Shown here: one piece after another, positions 24,291 to 32,687 of the stretch
Layout: each line of letters opens with the position of its first letter
How positions within the stretch are numbered: position 1 is the stretch's first letter
Assembly (NCBI RefSeq): GCF_014203235.1
Contig: NZ_JACHIN010000001.1
Location: forward strand, 930,001-994,000
Length of the DNA: 64,000 bases
Direction: 5' to 3'
Source: Nonomuraea endophytica
GTDB taxonomy: Bacteria; Actinomycetota; Actinomycetes; Streptosporangiales; Streptosporangiaceae
Program-made: the position numbers and the translations under genes
Notes under the pieces: generated by a model
Told to the model about the DNA's origin: nothing
What the model saw: the letters and a program-made list of their open reading frames with translations, nothing else
The model's database searches: none

Positions 24291-24590
24291 TCAACCTGCG
24301 GACGCGCGCGGACTGATCCGTACCTCCAAATTGGCATCCAGAGCCCAAGCCGGCCGCCCAAGGACCGGCAACGTCGGAACGGTGCCCCCTTCTTCGAACC
24401 GGGCCACGACAGACAGTGTCAGGCCCGCCGCACGAGCCAGTTCACTCTGACTCCACCCACGAGATTCCCGCATCTCTCTCACCGCCCGACCAAGTTCAAA
24501 GGCGAGACGGGCAGCGTCGTAGGCTTCCGCCGCCCCAGGCTCAGACAGCCGTCGCTCCCGCAGATCAGCCCAAGCGATCCGCTCAGTCAT
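24291..24590 (-). CDS. XRE-family helix-turn-helix protein (antitoxin-like)
   Basis: 99 aa from ATG 24590, with GAGAAG just upstream. The helix-turn-helix is in the middle (LGRAVREMRESRGWSQSELARAAGLTLSVVARFEEGG) with a short N-terminal helix that is typical of HigA/MqsA-like antitoxins (AYDAARLAFELGRAV). No toxin gene is visible next to it: the 100 bp upstream hold no open frame with good coding character. It may be an orphan antitoxin or a stand-alone regulator. Confidence 0.7.
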   Translation of the reverse strand: MTERIAWADLRERRLSEPGAAEAYDAARLAFELGRAVREMRESRGWSQSELARAAGLTLSVVARFEEGGTVPTLPVLGRPAWALDANLEVRISPRASAG

Positions 24591-24693
24591 CACCACTTCT
24601 CGCCCGCCGAGTGAGCCTCACTTCGCTCGTGCGCACATTCCCCCGAAGGTGCTGGCACCGCCAGGCAGGCAATCTGGGCCGCCTCAGTAACGC

Positions 24694-25371
24694 TCAACCC
24701 AGCCCAGCGGCACTCCCGGGACGAACAGCCAGATACCGCCAGCCCAGGATCCCGTACCAGATCATGATCGGCAGGAGAAGCACATACCCAACCCGCTCCA
24801 GCGCCACCGTAGGCCCGCCAACCCCGGTCGTCCAAGGAAGCGCAACCGCGACCAGCCCGGCAACCGCCGCCCCCACGCCAACCACCCGAAGCCAAGCAGG
24901 CATAGCAAGCCCCACAGCCCCAGCAACAGTGGCAGCAACCCACAGCAGCCCGGCAAGGTTGACCATCCACTTGGCAGTAAGCAGCACCGCGAACGCCACA
25001 GTGGCAACGCCCGGAGCCGCAGGGCGGGCGGCCAGTTGGGTCATGGCCAGGTTCCCACCGTCATGAAGCAACCCCGCCAGCCCCGCACCCGCCAGCAGAC
25101 CACCAGCGAGAATCTCCAAATACGTCCGGGCCGAACCAGCCGCCACAACCAGCCCCGCCGCGAACAAGCCCAGCCAGCCCAGCACATCAAGAGCCAGCTC
25201 AGCCAGATGCAACCCAACCTGCATGCGTACGGCGTGAAGCACACCAGCGGGGTCAGCCGGACTCAGGGACAACCCCGATGGCACCACAACAGCCGCACCA
25301 GCGACCATGGCTACCAACGAGGCCAACAACAGCGCGCCAATGAGCCGGCCGCGAGCGTTCGAATCGGTCAT
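24694..25371 (-). CDS. Integral membrane protein, DUF4386-like topology
   Basis: 225 aa with about six hydrophobic helices (GALLLASLVAMVAGAAVVV, LDVLGWLGLFAAGLVVA, ILAGGLLAGAGLAGLL and three later). I do not recognise it firmly; the spacing resembles small DUF4386-type membrane proteins. ATG 25371 sits 7 nt after a -10 element, so its mRNA is probably leaderless. It is divergent from a MerR regulator and its promoter has the long spacer typical of MerR control, so it is probably the induced target. Confidence 0.65.
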   Translation of the reverse strand: MTDSNARGRLIGALLLASLVAMVAGAAVVVPSGLSLSPADPAGVLHAVRMQVGLHLAELALDVLGWLGLFAAGLVVAAGSARTYLEILAGGLLAGAGLAGLLHDGGNLAMTQLAARPAAPGVATVAFAVLLTAKWMVNLAGLLWVAATVAGAVGLAMPAWLRVVGVGAAVAGLVAVALPWTTGVGGPTVALERVGYVLLLPIMIWYGILGWRYLAVRPGSAAGLG

Positions 25372-25378
25372 GTCGGTG

Positions 25379-25410
25379 ACGGTAAAACTCTGCCGCAGGG
25401 ACAGAGTCAA
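25379..25410 (-). promoter_or_regulatory. MerR-type promoter with 20-bp spacer
   Basis: On the minus strand TTGACT (25410-25405) and TACCGT (25384-25379) are 20 bp apart. The spacer carries the dyad ACTCTG (25387-25392) / CAGAGT (25402-25407). MerR-family activators are known to work on 19-20 bp spacers by untwisting the DNA. The target ATG follows 7 nt after the -10. Confidence 0.6.
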
Positions 25411-25431
25411 CAAGCCGGGAGAGGCAACGCC

Positions 25432-26145
25432 ATGTGGCGGATCGGCAAACTGGCACGCATGGTCGGCGTCTCCGAACGCACACTGCGCCACTACGACAAA
25501 ATCGGCCTGCTCATCCCCGCCGCAGTCGACCGCACAACCGGCTATCGCTGGTACGGCGTGGCCGAGCTGTCCCGGCTCGAACGCATCCGCGGTCTACAAC
25601 GCCTCGGCCTCCCCCTACGCCAGATAGCCGACCTCCTGGAAGCCCCCGAAGCCCAGCTGCGTCAAGCGCTGACCGACATAGTGACGAACATCCACCACGA
25701 CATTGCCGCCCTAGCCGCCACCGCAGCCCAAGCCGAAGACCACCTCACCACCCCAATGTCGATCCTGCCGCAGGAAGCGAAAGTCCCCCCACGCCACTTA
25801 CGCGTCCGCCACCTGCACCTCAACCACCCATCCGAACTAACCACCCTCTGCCCATCACCACCCGAAACCCTGCTGACCTGGCTCCGAGAACAACCCACAG
25901 GCGCCTTCCACGCCGCGGTAACCACCGATCAGGTCGGCGACGTCATCACCCTGCCCACTCGCACCGTGGTCCGAGCCGTCGTCCCATCCTCAGCAGACGT
26001 GGTCCGCGCCGGGCAAGACCTGTTCGCCTGGCTAAACCGCCACAGCCTCACCATCGCGGGCCCCACCCTGGAAGACCACCTCACCGACGCCGACGGCACC
26101 CAAGCCACAGTGCTCGAGATACCCGTCACCGCCGCCACCCCGTAA
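25432..26145 (+). CDS. MerR-family transcriptional regulator
   Basis: 237 aa. The first ~70 residues are a MerR winged helix (WRIGKLARMVGVSERTLRHYDKIGLLIPA, GYRWYGVAELSRLERI), followed by a dimerisation helix and a ~120-aa effector domain that resembles GyrI-like ligand domains. ATG 25432 has a GGGAGAGG ribosome site. Effector domains of this type usually bind small hydrophobic drugs. It diverges from the membrane protein gene, whose promoter has the long MerR spacer. Confidence 0.87.
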   Translation: MWRIGKLARMVGVSERTLRHYDKIGLLIPAAVDRTTGYRWYGVAELSRLERIRGLQRLGLPLRQIADLLEAPEAQLRQALTDIVTNIHHDIAALAATAAQAEDHLTTPMSILPQEAKVPPRHLRVRHLHLNHPSELTTLCPSPPETLLTWLREQPTGAFHAAVTTDQVGDVITLPTRTVVRAVVPSSADVVRAGQDLFAWLNRHSLTIAGPTLEDHLTDADGTQATVLEIPVTAATP

Positions 26146-26206
26146 CCCTGCCCAGACCCACGATCGACCGAGCCGCTCAGCCCAAAAGCCGAGACCTCAA
26201 ACCCGG

Positions 26207-26489
26207 TTGACTCAAAGGCAGTACGTGTCAGCCCAGCACGCCTGGATGATCGGCGCGTTGGAGGCCAGGTATCCAGCCGCGTACAAGCATCTGGACGCCA
26301 CCAGCGAGGATCTGCTGCCGTTCGCCGCCTTCCTCCGCGAGATCGAGAAACAGATCTATCCACAGGAACGGCTGAACAAGGAGATCGGTCACCGCGCCGC
26401 CCGACCGGCCCGCCATCATCCGCCTGGTCGGCTCCGTGCAGGCCGAGCAGACCGATGAAGGGAACGAAGCCCGCCGCTACACACGGGTG
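26207..26489 (+). pseudogene. IS256-family transposase C-terminal remnant
   Basis: Two frames together give the end of an IS256/Mutator-type transposase: ALEARYPAAYKHLDATSEDL and FLREIEKQIYPQERLNKEIGHR in one, then RPAIIRLVGSVQAEQTDEGN and EARRYT in another. The segment normally between them is missing, so there is an internal deletion plus frameshift. No terminal inverted repeats are seen. It marks the left side of the accessory region. Confidence 0.7.
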
Positions 26490-26690
26490 GCCGCCCACTC
26501 AGCCACTTCGGGGGCGAAAGGCCGACAATCCTCCAGGACGGAAAAAGCACGAAAGGTAGTAATCCCTCACCGCGCACAATAGATCAATCTCCCCCAAAAG
26601 CCATTCCCCACACGATCGATCCAGCCTCGCACCACCCCGAGCAAAGTTATCCCCAGACCTCCGCCCAACCGTGTACCCGCCACCTCGGGT

Positions 26691-26705
26691 GTGCGATTAT
26701 CGCAC
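26691..26705. promoter_or_regulatory. Candidate operator at the XRE-ImmA promoter
   Basis: GTGCGA-TTA-TCGCAC is a perfect inverted repeat ending 1 bp before the XRE-ImmA start codon. The -10-like GATTAT (26695-26700) lies inside it, so a bound XRE protein would block its own promoter. There is no ribosome site, which fits a leaderless start at 26707. Confidence 0.5.
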
Positions 26706-26706
26706 C

Positions 26707-27804
26707 ATGAGCACCCTCGACTGGAACGACATCGGGGATCGGGTTCGCGAAGCTCGGCTGGCCATGCAGTTGTCACAGGAACAGCTGGCCCAGAAGACCG
26801 ACCTCGACAGAACCATGATCAGCAAGATCGAGGCCGGTACGAGGCGGCTTGACGCACTGGAGCTCTCTCGGCTCGCACGTGCGCTGGACTTGCCTCTGGG
26901 TCATTTTCTCAATGCGCCACCAGCGGTGATGTCCCATCGAACACCTCTGGCCGAGGACACCACGACAGTCGCCACGCAAGCCTCCTATCGCATCGACAGC
27001 ACACTGGCTTCGTGGATAAGAGAGATCCGGCTTCTCATCTCGCTGAACATGCTCCAGCCGAATCCCATCAGGCAGTACCCAGGCAAGGTCGACGGACCTC
27101 TTACGGCCGCGGCGGCCGCGCGGTGGCTGAGAACCGAGCTCAACCTGGGAAGCAGCCCCATCGACTCCATGGCCGAGTTCAGCGAGAGGTGCGGTCAGTA
27201 CATTCTGGTAGTTGACCTGCCGGGAGACGGGGCGTCGGCAGTGGACGGCGACATAGCCGCAGCGGTGGTAAGCCTCAATGGCGACCCCGGCCGTCGACGC
27301 AGCACCGCCGCCCATGAGCTTGGTCATCTCATACTGGGCGACGAATACTCGACAGATATAGCAGTCAGCGCCTCCCGGGTGGAACGCGAAAACATGGTCG
27401 ACACCTTCGCCGCAGAGCTGCTTTTGCCGGTGGAAGCGATCAGGCATGCCGTCGGCGGCAGAGACGCGCCAGATCGGTCCATGCTCGTACGGCTGGCGGC
27501 CGAATACCGCACCTCCTGGAGCCTCACCCTTCGGCAAGCTCGAGCCGCGGAGGCCATAACGCCGAGCGAGGAGAAGAAGCTGCGACCATGCCTACCCACC
27601 TTCGCGGAGTTCCGAGACTCCCTGGGCTGGGCGCCGCAGCCCGACCTCGATTCCATCCGTGTGCCTCCGAGCCTCGCGCACGCCGTGATGACGGCGTACC
27701 GACTTGGTCACATCAGCAGCGATCGAGCACTGGAATTAATGCACGGGCAGCTCAGAAATTCCACGGACCTACCACCGAGGCTCGAAGAAGATGAGACTCC
27801 GTGA
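26707..27804 (+). CDS. XRE regulator fused to ImmA/IrrE metallopeptidase
   Basis: 365 aa. Residues ~8-65 form an XRE helix-turn-helix (VREARLAMQLSQEQLAQKTDLDRTMISKIEAG). The ImmA/IrrE peptidase lies at ~150-260 with H203-E-x2-H207 in AAHELGHLILGDE, and AAELLLPVEAI downstream supplies the expected family motif. Proteins of this kind repress mobile-element or toxin genes and cut a partner protein on a signal. The stop is followed closely by a PIN-like gene, its probable partner. Codon bias is weaker than in the core genes, consistent with acquired DNA. Confidence 0.85.
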   Translation: MSTLDWNDIGDRVREARLAMQLSQEQLAQKTDLDRTMISKIEAGTRRLDALELSRLARALDLPLGHFLNAPPAVMSHRTPLAEDTTTVATQASYRIDSTLASWIREIRLLISLNMLQPNPIRQYPGKVDGPLTAAAAARWLRTELNLGSSPIDSMAEFSERCGQYILVVDLPGDGASAVDGDIAAAVVSLNGDPGRRRSTAAHELGHLILGDEYSTDIAVSASRVERENMVDTFAAELLLPVEAIRHAVGGRDAPDRSMLVRLAAEYRTSWSLTLRQARAAEAITPSEEKKLRPCLPTFAEFRDSLGWAPQPDLDSIRVPPSLAHAVMTAYRLGHISSDRALELMHGQLRNSTDLPPRLEEDETP

Positions 27805-27838
27805 CGGCCGCGACATCGGATGACCCGCTCCCCCGCTG

Positions 27839-28348
27839 GTGGTCGACGCCATGGTGCTCCACCACTTCGCCAAGTCCGACCGTCTCGACGTGCTCGGCGT
27901 CAGCGTCTCCACCATGTCGACCACACACATCGTCGCCAGGGAGGTCGACAAGTACTCCAGCGAGTATCCGTCGCTGCGATCCATTACCGATCTCGAATGG
28001 CTGCGCATCCTGCCGCAAGATACCGACGAGGAGCTGATCGCCTTTGGGCAATGGGTCGATGTGCTTGGTGCGGGTGACCACAACCTGGGCGAAGCCAGCG
28101 TCTTCACCGCTGCCGAGATACAGCGCCTGATCGCCATCACCGATGACCGCGACGCGACCAAGGTCGGCCGAAAACGCGGGCTTGAGGTGCACGGCACGGT
28201 CTGGCTTCTGACGCGACTCCACCGGCTGGGCAAAATGACCCTTGTTGAAATCTGCGGCCACGTGGACGCCTTGCGACACTCCGGTATGCGTCTTCCCTGC
28301 ACCGGCCGCGACCTTGTCCGGTGGGCACGCGAGCGCGGGCTTCTCTAA
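27839..28348 (+). CDS. PIN-like domain protein, partner of XRE-ImmA
   Basis: 169 aa. The reading frame opens only after a TGA at 27821, so I start it at GTG 27839, giving VVDAMVLHHFAKSD, where the Asp is the first acidic residue of a PIN nuclease. LGEASVF and ITDDRDATKVG supply the later acidic positions, and the end of the protein is helical. PIN proteins are usually RNases. There is no obvious ribosome site, so translation may be coupled to the ImmA gene that ends 34 bp before. The pair looks like a toxin-antitoxin or stress-response unit; this is inference. Confidence 0.6.
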   Translation: MVDAMVLHHFAKSDRLDVLGVSVSTMSTTHIVAREVDKYSSEYPSLRSITDLEWLRILPQDTDEELIAFGQWVDVLGAGDHNLGEASVFTAAEIQRLIAITDDRDATKVGRKRGLEVHGTVWLLTRLHRLGKMTLVEICGHVDALRHSGMRLPCTGRDLVRWARERGLL

Positions 28349-28383
28349 CCGAGCACGCGCATCCCCTCGATCATCAGCGCCCC

Positions 28384-28420
28384 ACCGGACGTCAGGCCAG
28401 CAGGGCAGGAGACGCCGGCG
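28384..28420 (-). pseudogene. Degenerate msrA 3'-end remnant (copy 1)
   Basis: On the minus strand it reads GVSCPAGLTSGG, the C-terminal tail of MsrA. 27 of 32 bases match the second remnant (28493-28524). It is not joined to any msrA body. It looks like the footprint of a separate integration or excision event at the same target. Confidence 0.6.
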
Positions 28421-28480
28421 ACCCGCGACGAGATGTCGCCGGTCAACCGGCTCTACGCAGAAGCCAGCCGCTACACGTGT

Positions 28481-28584
<104 letters not shown>

Positions 28585-28617
28585 TTGCTTGGCGCAATAA
28601 TTCTTGCGGAGGTCACC

Positions 28618-30126
28618 ATGGCGCAGATCCCCGTCGTCTCCTACGCTCGCATCTCCGCCGACGTCAGGCGGGATGAACACGGAGTTCAGGACCAGCACAA
28701 GCTCAACCGCGAGACCGCTGCCCGGCTCGGATGGAAGGTCGTCCACGAGTACACCGACAATGACAAGTCGGCAGCGAAGGCGGACGTCGTCCGTGACGAC
28801 TTCGAGGCGATGCTGAAGGCACTGCGAGCCGGTGAACTGCCAGACGGCACGGCGGTGCAAGGCGTCGTCATCGTTGCCGAAGACCGGCTGGCCCGTCGCC
28901 CCGGCGACTACGAGCGCTTCGCGGAAGCGATCACCTACCAGGACGGGCGAGTCTTCGCCGATGCCCGTGGTGCGAAGGACCTCTACAACGAGGACGCCGA
29001 GAGCATGGGCCTGTTCGGTGCGGTGATCTCCAAGATGGAGGTCCGCAAGATGCAGCGCCGCATGCGTCGCTCGCACCGGACCCGCGCCGAGCAAGGCATG
29101 CCCGTCGGCGGCACTCGGCCCTTCGGCTGGAAGCCTGACCGCCTGACGCTGGACCCCGTCGAAGCGCCTCTGGTACGGCAAGCCGTACTCGATCTGATCT
29201 CCGGCCGCTCGCTCTACTCGATCGCCGAGCAGTGGCGCAGAGACGGAGTGAAGACGTCGCTCGGCAACGCTTGGACGCCGAGTTCACTCAAGATCACAGT
29301 CAACAATCCGCGCATCTGCGGCTGGCGAGAGATCAGCAAGGAGCTGGTGCGTGGGGCCGACGGCAACCCAGTCGTTGGGCAATGGGAGGCGATCGTCACT
29401 CCCGAACAGTGGATGGCCGTCAAGAGCATCTTCGATGCCCGCAAAGGCCACTACATCCACCGCGACGGACGCATCGGCCACGTGCTCGCGCGGGACTTCC
29501 GCGAGCCCAACTACCTGCTGACCGGCTTCCTCCGGTGCGGTCGCGCCAAGGATGACGGCTCGCTCTGCAACACGTCCCTCCGCGTGACCCACAGCAAGGA
29601 CTGTGTGCAGCACATCTACATCTGCCCGGGCAAGACCGTGGGCGGCTGCGGCGGGCTCGGGCGGCGCGGTGACATGGTGGATCTCTACATCTCAGAAGCG
29701 GTGCTGGCCAAGCTCGAAGAGGCCCAACTCGCTTCCTCCGATGAGCCGTCCGACTGGCCGAAGCAGGACGAGTACGACGGCGCGAAAGACCGCCTGGACG
29801 TGCTCAGGACGCAGTGGACGATGGGCAAGGTCAGCAACGACCTGTTCTTCTCCACCGCTGCGGAACTGGAGAAGCAGATCGCCCGTCTTCGGACCGAAGC
29901 CCAGAACTTCACCGCATCGATCCAGAGGCAGCGAAGCCGCTCGCACACCGATGTCAGCGAGATTCGACGGCGCTGGTTCTTGCCCGAGGAAGAGGGTGGA
30001 CTGCCTCTCACCGTGAAGCGCACGTACGTCCGCGAGGCACTGCATGCGGTGATCATTTATCCCAGCGGTAAGGGTCGCGCGAAGTTTAACCCTGACCTGC
30101 TTGAGCCGGTCTGGCGCGAGGGCTGA
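28618..30126 (+). CDS. Large serine recombinase (integrase of the element)
   Basis: 502 aa. ATG 28618 is chosen because GGAGG (28608-28612) precedes it. The catalytic domain starts VVSYARIS with S13 as the expected nucleophile, and ends KMEVRKMQRRMRRSHRTRAEQG. A recombinase domain follows (GTRPFGWKPDRLTLDPVEAPLVRQAV), then a zinc ribbon with CGRAKDDGSLCN and CPGKTVGGCGG, and a coiled-coil region near 410-460. It would recombine an element site with the msrA site. It sits right beside the attL repeat, as phage and ICE serine integrases do. Confidence 0.93.
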   Translation: MAQIPVVSYARISADVRRDEHGVQDQHKLNRETAARLGWKVVHEYTDNDKSAAKADVVRDDFEAMLKALRAGELPDGTAVQGVVIVAEDRLARRPGDYERFAEAITYQDGRVFADARGAKDLYNEDAESMGLFGAVISKMEVRKMQRRMRRSHRTRAEQGMPVGGTRPFGWKPDRLTLDPVEAPLVRQAVLDLISGRSLYSIAEQWRRDGVKTSLGNAWTPSSLKITVNNPRICGWREISKELVRGADGNPVVGQWEAIVTPEQWMAVKSIFDARKGHYIHRDGRIGHVLARDFREPNYLLTGFLRCGRAKDDGSLCNTSLRVTHSKDCVQHIYICPGKTVGGCGGLGRRGDMVDLYISEAVLAKLEEAQLASSDEPSDWPKQDEYDGAKDRLDVLRTQWTMGKVSNDLFFSTAAELEKQIARLRTEAQNFTASIQRQRSRSHTDVSEIRRRWFLPEEEGGLPLTVKRTYVREALHAVIIYPSGKGRAKFNPDLLEPVWREG

Positions 30127-30634
30127 CCACAGGACGTCCAGGACGTCTTCGAGAAACTGTGGCCTTACTCGTCGGCCACAGCTCACTTACCTTTCTGTCT
30201 GTGCAGCCGCATGTAGCCGGACGTCTACGGACACCGCCGTACGCCACTGGATGCCAAGGGACGTCTCCTCAGGAGCCCCCGTCGGGCATGTGGCCCGCAT
30301 ACCCAGGCGATGATGGTGGTAGAACCGATCTACGCACAAAGTCTCCGTTCCCCGCACGGCACGACACAGCGAGCATCTCGGCGAACCGTCTCAGGCGCAT
30401 CAAGACTCCGGGCACAACACGACTTACTGAATACCGATGATCCGTCGGAGGGCCCCGGCCCGGCGGTAGGTGTCCACACGTAGAGCGCGCCACCAACACT
30501 CTCGCCGCACTCCACCACTGATCTTCTCGCTGCTGCGCACCACGCCGACAGCTCACTTTCTGCTGCCCGGCGTCGGTGTGCTCGTCGCGATCGTCCGGCG
30601 ATCGGTGACTCCACCCTCTCGGGAAGGAGGCCAC
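30127..30634 (+). other. Non-coding stretch between integrase and replication genes
   Basis: 508 bp with no convincing gene. Its first part carries four copies of GGACGTC (see repeat entry). Further on a G+C-rich tract lies near 30445-30470 with no obvious hairpin. Position between integrase and initiator is where a replication origin or excision control region would be expected; that is inference. Confidence 0.4.
30131..30265 (+). repeat. Four GGACGTC repeats, candidate protein-binding sites
   Basis: GGACGTC occurs at 30132, 30141, 30219 and 30259, two of them in tandem as AGGACGTC (9-bp period). The core GACGTC is a palindrome. Such clusters can bind an initiator or excision factor, but spacing of the last two is irregular. 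Confidence 0.35.
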
Positions 30635-30799
30635 CTGGACCCTGAAACCCTCGCGTCTGCCCAGGAGTGGGGCAGACGCCAAGCCACCCGCTCTCCTCGC
30701 TGGTCGGAGGAGAAATGGCAACGCATCGCCACGATCTTCGGGGTGAGCGTCGCCCCTGGCACCCGGCCCGACGACACACGCGGGAGGGATGCCGCATGA
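30635..30799 (+). CDS. Small protein preceding the replication initiator (probable CTG start)
   Basis: 54 aa starting LDPETLASAQEWGRRQAT and including RSPRWSEEKWQRIATIFGV. A strong ribosome site, GGAAGGAGG, ends 4 nt before CTG 30635. The only other in-frame starts lie upstream of that site (GTG 30605). The stop overlaps the initiator ATG (ATGA), so the two are translationally coupled. Tryptophan-rich helical content suggests a small accessory or regulatory protein. Function unknown. Confidence 0.55.
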   Translation: MDPETLASAQEWGRRQATRSPRWSEEKWQRIATIFGVSVAPGTRPDDTRGRDAA

Positions 30800-32190
30800 C
30801 CCTGTCGCCGGACATCATGGCCGCGCTGCACCGTGCGGCCATGCCTGACTTCGCCCGCTGGCAACGCATGGTCTACGCCACGGGTGGCTGTGCACAGCCT
30901 GTGCGGTTGCACGGAGAGCGATTCACTCTGGACCGCCGCACGGGTGAAGTGCTCGACGTGTACCGAACCGCTGATGAGCCGACCGGATACCTGCTCACCG
31001 CCTGCGGAAACCGCCGTGCCTCCCGTTGCCCGGCCTGCTCGGCGACCTACAAGGACGACACCTACCACCTGATCATCTCTGGCCTACGCGGCGGCAAGGG
31101 CGTGCCAGAGGAGGTAAGCCAGCACCCCCGCGTCTTCGCCACCTTCACCGCCCCCTCCTTCGGCGCAGTCCACGCTCACCGGCAGTCCGCGCCATGCCGT
31201 CCGCGTCGCGATCGACCGGTCTGTCCACACGGGCGGCCTGAGGGGTGCGGGCAACGTCATGACCGCGACGATCCGCAAGTGGGGCAGCCGCTCTGCGTCG
31301 ACTGCTACGACTACATCGGGGCCGTGCTGTGGAACGCCCGCGCCGGTGCGCTCTGGAGAGAGTTCACCAAGGCCATGCCGTCCACCCTGGCCCGCCTGCT
31401 CAGCATCACTCGCGCCGAGCTCCGCCGTACGGCTCGGCTGTCGTACGCCAAGGTCGCCGAGTACCAAGCTCGCGGCCTGGTCCACTTCCACGCGGTGATC
31501 CGCCTCGACGGACCGGACGGCCCGACCGACCGCCCTCCCGAAGAGCTCACGGTCGAGCTGCTCGACCAAGCCATCCGCCAGACAGCCGCACAGGACGCTC
31601 AGTGGGGCAGGCAACTCGATATCCGCCCGGTGTACGTCTTCAACGAACTCGACGGCGTCAGCGATCAGCGCGTGGCTGCCTATGTCGCCAAGTACGCCAC
31701 CAAGGGGGCTGAGTCGGCAGGGACCGTAGATCGCCCAATTCGCCAGTCCTGGGAGATCGCCCGGCTTCCCGTCACCGAGCATGCTCGTCGCATGATCTAC
31801 ACCTGTTTCAGCCTGGCCGAACTTCCCGACCACAGGGACCTGCTGCTGCGGCAGTGGGCTCACATGCTCGGCTACCGAGGCCACTTCTCCACCAAGTCCC
31901 GCCACTACTCGATCAGACTCGGAGACCTACGGCAGGCACGCGCGGACTTCCGAGCCGAACAAGCCCGCCTCCTGACCGGGCTGACGCTCCCCGCCGAGAC
32001 GCTCACAGTTGCCGAGTGGCGCTACGCCGGAAACGGCCTCCGCAACGGTGAACCCTTCTGGACGAAGGTAGCCCGACAACGCATCGCCACCGCCCGGTTG
32101 ATCGCTCGCCAACGAGAGACCGACCCCGCTTTGACCATGGCGGAGTGTGCAGCCGGCAGAAGTCCCTCAGAAGCAGTCCTCAATACCTAA
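30796..32190 (+). CDS. Replication initiator protein (RepSA-like, HUH type)
   Basis: 464 aa. An N-terminal zinc-type region is present (CGNRRASRCPACSATYKDD). The HUH metal motif is H230-F-H232 in GLVHFHAVIR, and the candidate catalytic Tyr lies in YVAKYATK (Y296/Y300). Such proteins nick one strand and start rolling-circle replication; the family is known from actinomycete integrative elements such as pSAM2-like ones. The gene is coupled by ATGA to the small protein before it. Codon use is less biased than in the core genome. Confidence 0.85.
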   Translation: MTLSPDIMAALHRAAMPDFARWQRMVYATGGCAQPVRLHGERFTLDRRTGEVLDVYRTADEPTGYLLTACGNRRASRCPACSATYKDDTYHLIISGLRGGKGVPEEVSQHPRVFATFTAPSFGAVHAHRQSAPCRPRRDRPVCPHGRPEGCGQRHDRDDPQVGQPLCVDCYDYIGAVLWNARAGALWREFTKAMPSTLARLLSITRAELRRTARLSYAKVAEYQARGLVHFHAVIRLDGPDGPTDRPPEELTVELLDQAIRQTAAQDAQWGRQLDIRPVYVFNELDGVSDQRVAAYVAKYATKGAESAGTVDRPIRQSWEIARLPVTEHARRMIYTCFSLAELPDHRDLLLRQWAHMLGYRGHFSTKSRHYSIRLGDLRQARADFRAEQARLLTGLTLPAETLTVAEWRYAGNGLRNGEPFWTKVARQRIATARLIARQRETDPALTMAECAAGRSPSEAVLNT

Positions 32191-32210
32191 TTGCGGACCA
32201 TTATCACATG

Positions 32211-32687
32211 TTAAATATCGCACAATTCTACGACCACGATTCGATGCTGTTTTAGCTCCTGCGCCGCCTCCTTCCAATCCGAGTCGGCGCAATTTACAAT
32301 GACCGACTTGTGTTCGTCCGAGATAACTACAGCCACAAATTTATGATCAGAGGGATCAAACGCTCGTAAGCCGTCCGGAATCTCCAAATAGGAACCCTGA
32401 TCATCTTTGCTTATCTCAACCTTTTGCACGTGACGGGGATCAGCCTGAGTGCGATGCAGGTGCAGAAAGAAGCGATCGCCAACCCCCGGTTGCCCTTTGA
32501 ACGAGCAATACTTCTCGTATTCATCAAAGATGTGCCACGAGCTATCGAGAACGACAACCCCGTGCGCTTCCACGTGCTCCAGAAATTCGATTGCACTATT
32601 CACGCATGCGTCCGTAACATGCTCAGCCTTCCCGTTGGAAACGATGAGCACATTAGTGTCGATCACGACACGGTCTGGGTGCTTCAA
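32211..32687 (-). CDS. PIN-domain protein, probable nuclease partner of the ATPase
   Basis: 158 aa from TTG 32687, which overlaps the ATPase stop (TTGA). The first strand VVIDTNVLIVS has the invariant D10, with E near 57 (FDEYEKYC) and the later acidic residues in FDPSDHKFVAVVIS and VNCADSDW. That is the full set of PIN nuclease acidic residues. The DNA is visibly A+T-rich compared with both flanks. Coupling to an ABC/OLD-like ATPase suggests a sensor-effector pair that degrades RNA or DNA on a trigger; this is inference. Confidence 0.75.
   Translation of the reverse strand: MKHPDRVVIDTNVLIVSNGKAEHVTDACVNSAIEFLEHVEAHGVVVLDSSWHIFDEYEKYCSFKGQPGVGDRFFLHLHRTQADPRHVQKVEISKDDQGSYLEIPDGLRAFDPSDHKFVAVVISDEHKSVIVNCADSDWKEAAQELKQHRIVVVELCDI

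Noticed and set aside
26207..26458. An 83-aa intact gene
   Set aside because: Its N-terminal two thirds match the end of an IS256-type transposase and the rest continues in another frame, so it is a broken remnant.
30159..30440. A 93-codon open frame between integrase and initiator
   Set aside because: Poor codon bias, no ribosome site, no protein pattern.
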